DNA of 64,000 nt from an uncultured Bacteroidota bacterium (lineage in GTDB: Bacteria > Bacteroidota > Bacteroidia > Flavobacteriales > Flavobacteriaceae). The stretch is taken from NCBI GenBank assembly GCA_902514615.1, contig CABXRG010000005.1:1-64000 (forward strand). The letters are read 5' to 3'. Every line of letters starts with the position of its first letter. The stretch's first letter is position 1. Positions 52,170-61,181 of the stretch are shown here, one piece after another. The notes under the pieces were generated by a model. It worked only from the letters and a program-made list of their open reading frames with translations. It was not told where the DNA came from and searched no databases. The position numbers and the translations under genes were made by a program.

Positions 52170-53488
52170 ATAAAAAAACACATTTTAGTTTTCTGATATT
52201 AGGAATTATTTCACTTAAACTTGGTCTATTTTTTGGATTACTAGCAGGTGCTCAATATATGGTTCCTGAATTTCTTAAAGAAATAATTCCATTTTCTCAG
52301 ATGAGAGAATTGCATGTAACAATGGTTATTTCATGGATAATTTTAACAGCTACTGGTTGCATTTACTATTTTATTTCTATTGACAATAAACTTGCGTTTC
52401 CAAAACTTGAAAAAGCACATATTATTATTTTTGGACTAACTGGAATATTAATTTTGATTTCCATATTAACAAATAATATGGGTGGTCGAGAATACATGAC
52501 TTATAATCCTCTATTATTTTTTCCAATTATTATAGGATGGCTTTTGTTTGCAATAAATTACTATCAAACTATCATAAAAAAAATAGTTTTTGGTCCTGTT
52601 TATTTGTGGATGTGGATGACGGGTATTTTATTTATGATAATAACATATTCAGAGGCACATTTATGGATATTTTCATTTTTTAAAGGTGATGTTATTAAGG
52701 ATATAACAGTACAATGGAAATCCTATGGGGGTATCGTCGGCTCCTGGAATATGCTTATTTATGGAACAGCTATTTACGTAATGAGTAAAATAAAAGGTGA
52801 TGATAGAATAGCTAAGGGTAAAATTGCATTCTTCTTTTATTTTTTAGGACTAACAAATTTAATGTTTGGATGGGCACATCATACATATATTATACCTCAT
52901 AAACCATGGATTCGAATTTTAGCATATGGAATATCTATGACTGAATGGATTATTCTTGGATCTATGATATTAAATTGGAGAAAATCCTTGAATCAAAAAC
53001 AGAAAATAAATAGTCCAGCATATAAATGGCTTCTATCTACTGATGTTTGGATATTTCTTAATCTGGTTTTAGCATTATTAATTTCAATTCCAACAATTAA
53101 TTTATTTACACATGGGACTCATATAACTGTTGCTCATTCAATGGGAACAACCATAGGTATAAATTCAACAATACTAATTGCAGCAATCTTTTATATAGTT
53201 TCTAAAGAAAACAAGTTTTCTTTAAATAAGTATAAGAAAAGATTAAATATTGCTTTTTGGTTATTCCATATTTCATTGTTAGTTTTTTGGGGTTCATTGT
53301 TATACTCAGGTTATTTAAAAGGAATTTGGGATCAAATGGATATGCCTAAAACTTCATTTAGTGAATTTATTACTGATTTAAAACCAGTCATTCATGTTTT
53401 AGTTAGTGGCGGACTATTTCTGTTTATTTCTATTGAGTTCATTACAAATCCATTGATTAAAGCTCTAATCAATAAATCTAAAAAGTAA
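52166..53488 (+). CDS. NorB-like heme-copper oxidase superfamily subunit I (divergent)
   Basis: Multi-TM, 440 aa; His positions MRELH, EAHLW, WAHHTY, THGTHITVAHSMG; 4-bp overlap with norC-like gene. Confidence 0.82.
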   Translation: MNKKTHFSFLILGIISLKLGLFFGLLAGAQYMVPEFLKEIIPFSQMRELHVTMVISWIILTATGCIYYFISIDNKLAFPKLEKAHIIIFGLTGILILISILTNNMGGREYMTYNPLLFFPIIIGWLLFAINYYQTIIKKIVFGPVYLWMWMTGILFMIITYSEAHLWIFSFFKGDVIKDITVQWKSYGGIVGSWNMLIYGTAIYVMSKIKGDDRIAKGKIAFFFYFLGLTNLMFGWAHHTYIIPHKPWIRILAYGISMTEWIILGSMILNWRKSLNQKQKINSPAYKWLLSTDVWIFLNLVLALLISIPTINLFTHGTHITVAHSMGTTIGINSTILIAAIFYIVSKENKFSLNKYKKRLNIAFWLFHISLLVFWGSLLYSGYLKGIWDQMDMPKTSFSEFITDLKPVIHVLVSGGLFLFISIEFITNPLIKALINKSKK

Positions 53489-53540
53489 TTTTATAAAAAG
53501 ACAACTAGGAATACTTCCCAACTCTTAAAAAAAGAAAGAA

Positions 53541-55055
53541 TTAGTAATTAAAAAGATTATTTTCTAAGAGTATTAAGTCCACATTATTTTCTTCCCAGGC
53601 TTTTTGAAATTCATCAGGAACGGGACTAAATGTGTAAGTAAATGAGCTTATAAGTATATCAATATCTCCATCGTTATCTATGTCTCCTTTATCTAGGAGA
53701 AACCATCTTCCAAGATTCACGTCTTCAATAATATTCTCTTTAAAATTGAAATCACCTAAGTTTTCTAGATAAATAAACGCCATTTCAGGGTAATTTTCAT
53801 AATCTGGAAACGTAGATACCAATGCAATATCAATATCATTATCTTGATCAAAATCTTCAGCTACTAATCGTGTAGCTCCATTAAGTTGATAAAAAAATGC
53901 TTCCTCAAAATTTCCATCTCCATCGTTAAGTGAAATTCTCATACCATGATACGGCTTTTGAGTGTAAGTCAAATCAGCATTGTCACCATTAGCTGTAATC
54001 AAATCTAAATCACCATCACCCTCAAAATCCTTCATTTCAAACCAGCTTGAACCATAATTAGGTGGATATCGCATTAAATATTCTGGTTTAAAGTCTCCAT
54101 TTTTTTGTTGAATAAAACTAACAATTGCCTCATCTCCTTGAGCAACTAAACTTACTAAGTCCATCAAACCATCTTTATTTATATCATGCATTTGAGTCTG
54201 AATAGCTCCTGGGTTTGGCCATAATAAATCTGACGTGCCATTTGAGGTTATTTGGCTTATACTTCCAGTAAGATGACCAAATTCTGAGATGGTATGTTCA
54301 ATTGATCCATCCTTATTAATGTCTTGAGATAGAGTATGAACAGGTCGATGGAGTTCATTTGCAATTAATTCTATTTCTTGATTTTCCTTTTGAATCCAAA
54401 GTTTACCAAGTTTTTGTTCAGTTGGATCTAATTTTCCAATTTCTGTAAAAATTTCATCTCCATTTTTTAACTGTTGGTACCATACTATGGCATTCTCAAA
54501 TCTTTTGTATTCGGAACTTTGATTAGATTTAAAATCATACGTATAAAATCCACCAAAAAGGTCTGCATAATACAAGACGTCATTTTGAAAAGATAACAAA
54601 GTGATGAAGGTACCAGGATTATTATCCAAGTTTATTTTCTTAGGTTTAAAAGCATCAAGATTGTTGAATTGATGTTCACTTCGTTGATAATTATCAATCT
54701 TATCGGGTGCATTTTGAATTATATATTCTTTTAATTGCGTCCATTGTTCATTAGTAACGATTTGATTCCTTGTATAGTACTCTGACTCAATTACTGCATC
54801 TATTTCATTGATATTCATTCCTTTCAGTGGATTATAACCAGATTCCAAGACACCCATTTTGGCGCCTAATTCAGGAAAAAATTTAGTCCAAAGATGTTTA
54901 GGAAGTACATCAACTGTTGGAGCTACATGACACAAAGCACACTTTTGAGCAAACAAATCTTTAGAACTTAAGACAACTGGATTGGGTTTTTGATTACATG
55001 ATATAAAAAAAAGAAATAAAAAAATCAACAAAAAAAATCGAGAATATGTCTTCAT
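53541..55055 (-). CDS. Lipoprotein with heme c site and VCBS/FG-GAP repeats
   Basis: Lipobox FFISCNQ; CALCH; repeats DINKDGLMDLV, DFEGDGDLDLI, DFDQDNDIDIA, DIDNDGDIDIL. Confidence 0.88.
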   Translation of the reverse strand: MKTYSRFFLLIFLFLFFISCNQKPNPVVLSSKDLFAQKCALCHVAPTVDVLPKHLWTKFFPELGAKMGVLESGYNPLKGMNINEIDAVIESEYYTRNQIVTNEQWTQLKEYIIQNAPDKIDNYQRSEHQFNNLDAFKPKKINLDNNPGTFITLLSFQNDVLYYADLFGGFYTYDFKSNQSSEYKRFENAIVWYQQLKNGDEIFTEIGKLDPTEQKLGKLWIQKENQEIELIANELHRPVHTLSQDINKDGSIEHTISEFGHLTGSISQITSNGTSDLLWPNPGAIQTQMHDINKDGLMDLVSLVAQGDEAIVSFIQQKNGDFKPEYLMRYPPNYGSSWFEMKDFEGDGDLDLITANGDNADLTYTQKPYHGMRISLNDGDGNFEEAFFYQLNGATRLVAEDFDQDNDIDIALVSTFPDYENYPEMAFIYLENLGDFNFKENIIEDVNLGRWFLLDKGDIDNDGDIDILISSFTYTFSPVPDEFQKAWEENNVDLILLENNLFNY

Positions 55056-55170
55056 TTATTAAGTAGGTTAAGCTTATTGCAATTTGACCAAATTAATATT
55101 AAGAAGTTTCTTGAACTTGAAAGTTAAAATTTATAACACCATAAGGAATAATTATAAAACACGTAAATTA

Positions 55171-55195
55171 AAAAGCCCCCTAAAAGGAGGCTTTT
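55171..55195 (-). terminator. Rho-independent terminator after the tRNA-Gly/tRNA-Leu unit
   Basis: AAAAGCCCCC-TAAAA-GGAGGCTTTT hairpin directly after tRNA-Leu. Confidence 0.85.
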
Positions 55196-55198
55196 CTG

Positions 55199-55284
55199 TA
55201 CTCGAGGCGGGACTTGAACCCGCACGAACATTACTGCTCATTGGATTTTAAGTCCAACGTGTCTACCAATTCCACCACTCGAGC
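55199..55284 (-). tRNA. tRNA-Leu (anticodon TAA)
   Basis: Acceptor GCTCGAG/CTCGAGT, anticodon loop CTTAAAA, long variable arm, A discriminator. Confidence 0.95.
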
Positions 55285-55290
55285 AATTTG

Positions 55291-55363
55291 AGCGAAAGAC
55301 GGGATTTGAACCCGCGACCTCCACCTTGGCAAGGTGATGCTCTACCAACTGAGCTACTTTCGC
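55291..55363 (-). tRNA. tRNA-Gly (anticodon GCC)
   Basis: Acceptor GCGAAAG/CTTTCGC, anticodon loop TTGCCAA, GGTTCAAATCC T-arm, U discriminator. Confidence 0.96.
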
Positions 55364-55370
55364 AGAACAG

Positions 55371-55400
55371 CAAATTTAAAATAATTTAAAATATAACAAA
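55371..55400 (-). promoter_or_regulatory. Putative promoter TTTG-N18-TAAATTTG for the tRNA-Gly/tRNA-Leu unit
   Basis: Minus strand: TTTG at 55400-55397 and TAAATTTG at 55378-55371. Confidence 0.55.
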
Positions 55401-55411
55401 CTAAAAAAATC

Positions 55412-56143
55412 TTAATCTTCACCAATTTCTGTCTTTGATAGTGCCAGAGCAGTATTATACTGATTTTTTTGATCATTTAGAAACCTAGTATACATACCTA
55501 CGTATATCCTTGATTGAGACAATGCACCATAAAGCTCATTTGATAAATAATATTGTTTATTAAATCTAAACCTTGTCAATTCTTGTTGTCCATATATCTC
55601 TCCATCATAAGAATTGTAGTTAAATTGAATCCTAAAGTTCCCCATAATTTGTTTTCTCCAAAGCAAGTTGAAATTATCTATTTCAGTAGACGTTGCATAA
55701 TTTCTCTCTTTTTTGTGAGTATACATGTCTAGAAGTAATGATTTTAATTCCTCGTTTTCAATCAAGTTAAAAGTACCATTAGCAATTAATTGGTTAAATA
55801 TTCCATCTTGTGGGAAAAATGAAGTTCCAATCTGTATTTGAAGAAGTATTTCTACCACCTCACGATCAGTTAGTAAAGCATGATTATTATTTATGTCATC
55901 TAATAATTTTACAAGATTCCTATCTGAATCTCCAAGACCATCAAGTATAATTTCTATCTGATTAATATCACTCTCCAAGGTTTTTGTAAGATCTGTTAAT
56001 AAATAGTTTTTTTCTTGGTTTGTGATATTAACTTGTCTTTGTTGTTCTAGATAAAATGAAAGGAGAACACTAAGAATAATAACTAATGCCTGAACTATAT
56101 TATTTCTTAAAAAGGATTTAAATGGAATTGATATTTTTGCCAT
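55412..56143 (-). CDS. DUF6090-like membrane-anchored protein
   Basis: N-terminal TM NNIVQALVIILSVLLSFYLEQQRQ; family pattern LLTDLTKTLESDI. Confidence 0.75.
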   Translation of the reverse strand: MAKISIPFKSFLRNNIVQALVIILSVLLSFYLEQQRQVNITNQEKNYLLTDLTKTLESDINQIEIILDGLGDSDRNLVKLLDDINNNHALLTDREVVEILLQIQIGTSFFPQDGIFNQLIANGTFNLIENEELKSLLLDMYTHKKERNYATSTEIDNFNLLWRKQIMGNFRIQFNYNSYDGEIYGQQELTRFRFNKQYYLSNELYGALSQSRIYVGMYTRFLNDQKNQYNTALALSKTEIGED

Positions 56144-56159
56144 AATTAAATATAAAATT

Positions 56160-57320
56160 TTATTTGTAGATAGATAAATCTAAATTTAATGAATCAAAAT
56201 ATTTAAATCTATTAAGACATACAGATAAAATAGTATCTCTTAAAGAATTAGAGATTCTATCTGGGAAATATTTAACTGCAATATAAGCCTGAAATGTCTC
56301 TGCTATGTCTTCAGAATTTGGATTATCTTTTGCGTAAGTTGATAAATAATTTCCATCTAGATTTACTGCATCAGTCCATCCTGATTGTCCATATACATAT
56401 GAATCTATAGAAAGATGAGCTGATTCATGAATAAGTAATTCTTCTGTTTTATCTCCATCAGGTCTTGTTTCAACTAAATTAGTTAACCAATCAGTATGAA
56501 ATGTAATATTGGCATAATTAAGATCATCTGTTCTCTGGGCTGAGGCCACTTCTTCTCCCTTAAGAAATTCAAAAGATTTTATATTTTTTCTCAAATCCTT
56601 TCCAAGTTGACCAATTAAAGGAGCATATTTTTGTTCAATACTTTCAGCCTCCTCTTGAGTAAACTCAGTATAAATTTCAAAATCAACAGATAAGTCATCA
56701 CCAAAATTAACTTTATATATATGAGCAGGATAATTTATAAAAGCAGGAATAGATTTGTCATAAAACAATCTTGTTTCTATTCCTTGATAGGTAGATGTAG
56801 AATAAATAGTATAATCAGATGATTTAATTAAATCCGGAAGATCCCACATTGTTCCGCTAAATGGAGGTTCAAGTATTTCAATTTTATTAAAAAGATAAAG
56901 TCCATCAACAGCACTTTGGGACTGAATTGTATAAAGTTGATCTTGAAGATTATTTATTTGAGTAGTTAAACTATTGTTATCACTTTGAAGTATTTGATTT
57001 GATTCAGTAAACACTTCTATTTCAGCTACATATTCCTGTATTTGATCCTGAAAACCATTTGTGAGATTATTTAGATCATCTATTTGACTTGATAAAGCAT
57101 TGTTTTGAATTAATGCATTCTCAACCTGATTTAATAAGGTGTTATTTTGAGAAATTAATTGATTTACTTGAAAAGAATAATCATTAATCTGAGAATTAAG
57201 TTGGGCTATATCATTTTGGAGATTAACTATTGTCTCATTTAATTGATTTATTTCATCTTCTTTAGAGCAAGAGTTAACTATAAAAAAAAATAAAAGAAAT
57301 AGAACTTTATAGTTTTTCAT
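56160..57320 (-). CDS. Coiled-coil lipoprotein with C-terminal HExxH metallopeptidase-like domain (start revised to internal ATG)
   Basis: Lipobox FFIVNSCSKE; long Leu/Ile/Gln/Asn heptad-like region; EELLIHESAHLSID then SEDIAETFQAY. Confidence 0.75.
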   Translation of the reverse strand: MKNYKVLFLLFFFIVNSCSKEDEINQLNETIVNLQNDIAQLNSQINDYSFQVNQLISQNNTLLNQVENALIQNNALSSQIDDLNNLTNGFQDQIQEYVAEIEVFTESNQILQSDNNSLTTQINNLQDQLYTIQSQSAVDGLYLFNKIEILEPPFSGTMWDLPDLIKSSDYTIYSTSTYQGIETRLFYDKSIPAFINYPAHIYKVNFGDDLSVDFEIYTEFTQEEAESIEQKYAPLIGQLGKDLRKNIKSFEFLKGEEVASAQRTDDLNYANITFHTDWLTNLVETRPDGDKTEELLIHESAHLSIDSYVYGQSGWTDAVNLDGNYLSTYAKDNPNSEDIAETFQAYIAVKYFPDRISNSLRDTILSVCLNRFKYFDSLNLDLSIYK

Positions 57321-57534
57321 ACTGAATAAATATTTCACCTGGATTGTGAGATGGAATATAATATGAAAATCCATACTTGTCACATATTTGATCAATAATT
57401 TTTTTCTGCATAACCGGTGAATTACCAGTTATAACATGAAGACTAACACTTCCTTTCACAGAATTTAAGAGCATATATTCCTCTATTAATTCAAGTCCTT
57501 CTGGATGAGTTTTGCCATGTAAATCAATCTTCAT
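57307..57534 (-). CDS. Stand-alone Smr-like domain protein
   Basis: MKIDLHGKTHPEGLELIEEYML resembles the LDLHG Smr motif; 75 aa, overlaps mutS 3' end. Confidence 0.7.
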   Translation of the reverse strand: MKIDLHGKTHPEGLELIEEYMLLNSVKGSVSLHVITGNSPVMQKKIIDQICDKYGFSYYIPSHNPGEIFIQYEKL

Positions 57535-60112
57535 TTTTTATTTCTTTTTTTATTTGATTTAATTTTATCAGTGCTTCAACTGGACTCAAATTATCAATGT
57601 CTAAATTCTCAATAATTTTTCTTATTTCTTGCATCTTGGGATCTTCAACATCAAAAAAACTTAATTGAAAATTATCATCATTACTATCACCTTTAAATTT
57701 ATTGGACTTAATTCTCTCCATTAAATTTAATTTGTTTTTTGCAGAATCTAAAACAAGTTTTGGCATTCCTGCCATCTTAGCTACGTGAATGCCAAAGCTA
57801 TGATTACTTCCCCCTTTAACAAGTTTTCTAAGAAACACAACATCATCTTTTGTCTCTTTCACACTTACATTAAAGTTTTTTATTCCTTTAAAAATAGATT
57901 CCATCTCATTAAGATCATGATAATGAGTTGCAAAAAGCACATGTGGATTGTTTTTATTTTCATGAAGAAATTCTGCTATGGCCCAAGCAATTGATATTCC
58001 ATCATAAGTACTTGTACCTCTTCCAATTTCATCCAGAAGTATTAAACTATGATCAGTAAGATTATTAAGAATTGATGCAGTCTCATTCATCTCTACCATA
58101 AATGTTGATTCACCCATAGAAATATTGTCACTAGCACCTACCCTAGTAAAAATCCTGTCTACTATAGAAAATCGCATTTTTTTAGCCGGAACAAAACTTC
58201 CTATTTGAGCTAAAATTGTAATTAATGCTGTTTGTCTAAGAATTGCTGACTTACCTGACATATTAGGACCGGTTATCATTATGATTTGCTGTTCTTTATC
58301 TAATAATATATCATTTGGAATATATCGCTCACCATGGGGAAGGTTAGCCTCAATTACAGGATGTCTTCCTTGAGTAATTTCTATCTTTTTTTCATCTATT
58401 ATATCTGGACAGATGTATTTAAACTTAATAGCTCTTTTTGAAAAAGAATTTAAAATATCAATTACTGAAACTCTTTCTGAAATAAGTTTTAAAGTCGAAA
58501 GATTATCTTGAAGCTTATCTATAAGTTTTAGAAAAAGTTTAAGTTCTAGATCCTTAATTTTTTCATCAGCATTAATTATCTTCTCTTCATACTCTTTTAA
58601 TTCCTGGGTAATATATCTTTCTGCATTTACAAGTGTTTGTTTCCTAATCCACTCTTCAGGCACTTTATCTTTATGTGTATTTCTTACTTCAATATAGTAA
58701 CCAAAGACATTATTAAAAGATATTTTTAATGAAGGTATTTTTGTTTTCTCAGTTTCCCTCTCTAGAATTTGATTTAAATATTCTTTTCCTGAAGATCTTA
58801 TTCCTCTTAATTCATCCAGTTCATTTGAATAATTATCATTAATAAAATCACCTTTTAGAATTGATGCTGGTGAATCTTCCTTTAAAGTTTTTGTAATTAG
58901 GCTGACTATTGAATTAGAAACAGGTATAGTCTTTCCATATTTTTTTAAAGTACCTGAGACATTAGAAAGAGATTGTTTAATTTCACGTACACTCTCTAAA
59001 GAATTTTTAAGATATATCAACTCTCTTGGTGATATTTTATAAGTAGCAATTTTAGACATTAACCTCTCAATATCTGAAATGTTATTTAGGTTAACATCAA
59101 GAAAATCACTTATATCATTGTCTTCAATTATTGAGGAAACTATATCTTGTCTCTTGTTTATTTCTTTTTTATCAACTAAGGGAAATGCTATCCAATTTTT
59201 TAATCTCCTAGAGCCCATGCTGGTTATTGTATCATCAATTGTTTCTGAAAGATTAAATCCATTTGATGAATTTGAATTAAACAACTCAAGATTTTTCATA
59301 GTAAACTTATCCATCCAAACATAGGAGTCAGGGAAAATTCTTTGAAGATTTGAGATATGAGTTAAGTTGTTGTGCTCTGTATCATCTAAATAGTGAATAA
59401 TTGAACCTGCAGCGGTTATACCAAGCTGAATATCATCGACACCAAATCCTTTTAAACTTTTTGTGTTAAAATGATCTAGCAACTTATTTTTTGAATATGA
59501 GCTATCAAAAACCCAATCATCAAGAGGATAAATATTATATGAATTTCCTATTAGTTCATTAAACTTATTTTTTGAAGGTTTAGAAACTAAAATTTCATTT
59601 GGAGAAAAATTTGATATAAGCTGGTCGATAAGTTTAAAGTCTCCTTGAGAAATGTAAAAGTCTCCTGTAGAAACATCTAAAAAAGATATTCCACATTCAT
59701 TTTTCTCAAAATATATAGATGCTAAATAATTATTTTTTTTCTGATCTAAAACTCCATCATTTATTGCAATTCCAGGTGTAACAATTTCTGTCACACCTCT
59801 TTTAACGATCTTCTTAGTTAGCTTTGGATCTTCTAGTTGATCGCAAATTGCGACTCTATGACCTGCCTTTACTAATTTGGGTAAATAGTTCTCAATTGAA
59901 TGATGTGGAAAGCCTGCTAATTCAGTTTCACTAGTTGAACCTGCTCCTCTCTTAGTTAAAACAATTCCTAAAACTTTCGATGCTAGAACTGCATCCTCTC
60001 CAAAAGTCTCATAAAAATCACCCACTCTAAATAAGAGTACAGTATTTGGATATTTTAATTTAATATCATTATACTGCTTCATTAAAGGTGTGATTTTAGT
60101 AGCTTTAGTCAC
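57524..60112 (-). CDS. mutS: DNA mismatch repair protein MutS
   Basis: VLLFRVGDFYETFGEDA; ITGPNMSGKSAILRQTALI; LLDEIGRGTSTYDG. Confidence 0.97.
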   Translation of the reverse strand: MTKATKITPLMKQYNDIKLKYPNTVLLFRVGDFYETFGEDAVLASKVLGIVLTKRGAGSTSETELAGFPHHSIENYLPKLVKAGHRVAICDQLEDPKLTKKIVKRGVTEIVTPGIAINDGVLDQKKNNYLASIYFEKNECGISFLDVSTGDFYISQGDFKLIDQLISNFSPNEILVSKPSKNKFNELIGNSYNIYPLDDWVFDSSYSKNKLLDHFNTKSLKGFGVDDIQLGITAAGSIIHYLDDTEHNNLTHISNLQRIFPDSYVWMDKFTMKNLELFNSNSSNGFNLSETIDDTITSMGSRRLKNWIAFPLVDKKEINKRQDIVSSIIEDNDISDFLDVNLNNISDIERLMSKIATYKISPRELIYLKNSLESVREIKQSLSNVSGTLKKYGKTIPVSNSIVSLITKTLKEDSPASILKGDFINDNYSNELDELRGIRSSGKEYLNQILERETEKTKIPSLKISFNNVFGYYIEVRNTHKDKVPEEWIRKQTLVNAERYITQELKEYEEKIINADEKIKDLELKLFLKLIDKLQDNLSTLKLISERVSVIDILNSFSKRAIKFKYICPDIIDEKKIEITQGRHPVIEANLPHGERYIPNDILLDKEQQIIMITGPNMSGKSAILRQTALITILAQIGSFVPAKKMRFSIVDRIFTRVGASDNISMGESTFMVEMNETASILNNLTDHSLILLDEIGRGTSTYDGISIAWAIAEFLHENKNNPHVLFATHYHDLNEMESIFKGIKNFNVSVKETKDDVVFLRKLVKGGSNHSFGIHVAKMAGMPKLVLDSAKNKLNLMERIKSNKFKGDSNDDNFQLSFFDVEDPKMQEIRKIIENLDIDNLSPVEALIKLNQIKKEIKNED

Positions 60113-60156
60113 TGATTTGTATTTGTGCTAATTTAAATATTTTTATTTTTACTATA

Positions 60157-60687
60157 ATGCGAAAATTGAAAAATACTGAACTGAACAGAAAGTCAATTGA
60201 TGAGTTTAAAAAATCAAAAAAAACATCTGCAATAGTAATTCTAGATAATATTAGAAGTATTCATAATGTTGGGTCAATATTTAGAACATCTGATTCATTT
60301 TTAATAGAAAAAATAATCATTTCAGGATATACAGCTACACCTGAAAATTCGAGAATGGAGAAGACTGCGTTAGGCTCTTCTGATTCTGTTGATTGGGAAT
60401 ATTCAGAGGACATTATTGAAACCATTAAAAAATTACAGAAAAAGAATGTTAAGATAATTTCAATCGAACAGGCGGATGAATCTCTTAAGATTGAGAAGTT
60501 TATTCCAGTTATAGGAGCTAAGTACGCCTTTGTATTTGGAAATGAAGTAGATGGTGTTTCGGATGATATAATTGATATTTCAGATGAGGTTATTGAAATA
60601 CCTCAAGTTGGAACTAAGCATTCTTTAAATGTATCTGTAGCTGCAGGAATAGTGCTTTGGGATTTTTTCTTTAAAACGGAATTATAA
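60157..60687 (+). CDS. SpoU/TrmH-family RNA 2'-O-methyltransferase
   Basis: LDNIRSIHNVGSIFRTSD; FVFGNEVDGVSD; IPQVGTKHSLNVSVAAGIVLW. Confidence 0.94.
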   Translation: MRKLKNTELNRKSIDEFKKSKKTSAIVILDNIRSIHNVGSIFRTSDSFLIEKIIISGYTATPENSRMEKTALGSSDSVDWEYSEDIIETIKKLQKKNVKIISIEQADESLKIEKFIPVIGAKYAFVFGNEVDGVSDDIIDISDEVIEIPQVGTKHSLNVSVAAGIVLWDFFFKTEL

Positions 60688-61170
60688 CTAACTAATTTTT
60701 ATTGGTAGGTCTTTATCTAAACATTCAAGATCTAATTGTCTAATAGATTTATTTAAAATTGGATGAATTAAATCAGGAGCTAGCTCTAGCATTGGAGTTA
60801 AAACAAATTTTCTAAACTGTAATCTTGGATGAGGAATAATAAGATTTTTAGTATTTACTCTTATTCCATCAACAAATAAGATATCTATATCAATATATCT
60901 GTCACTATATTGATTGCCTGATTTTAACCTGCCCATACTTTTTTCAATAATTAAAATTTTATTTAAAATTAATTCTGGTGAAAGATTAGATTCAATCAGT
61001 AAGCAAATGTTAAAAAAGTTATTAGAATTGAAGCCCCATGATTTTGTTTCATAAATACATGATTTTATCTGGACCTTTCCAATGCTAATATCAATCTTAT
61101 CAATAGCTTCATTAATTAATTCAGAACGATTACCTTTGTTTGACCCTATTGAAAAATATACTTTGCTCAT
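60688..61170 (-). CDS. folK: 2-amino-4-hydroxy-6-hydroxymethyldihydropteridine diphosphokinase
   Basis: YFSIGSNKGNR; DRYIDIDILFVDG; IPHPRLQFRKFVLTPMLELAPD. Confidence 0.95.
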   Translation of the reverse strand: MSKVYFSIGSNKGNRSELINEAIDKIDISIGKVQIKSCIYETKSWGFNSNNFFNICLLIESNLSPELILNKILIIEKSMGRLKSGNQYSDRYIDIDILFVDGIRVNTKNLIIPHPRLQFRKFVLTPMLELAPDLIHPILNKSIRQLDLECLDKDLPIKIS

Positions 61171-61181
61171 AAGTCTTATAA

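Noticed and set aside
56900-57260. Possible tandem DNA repeat in the coiled-coil region
   Set aside because: Repetition is at protein heptad level (L/I/N/Q); no clean nucleotide repeat unit found.
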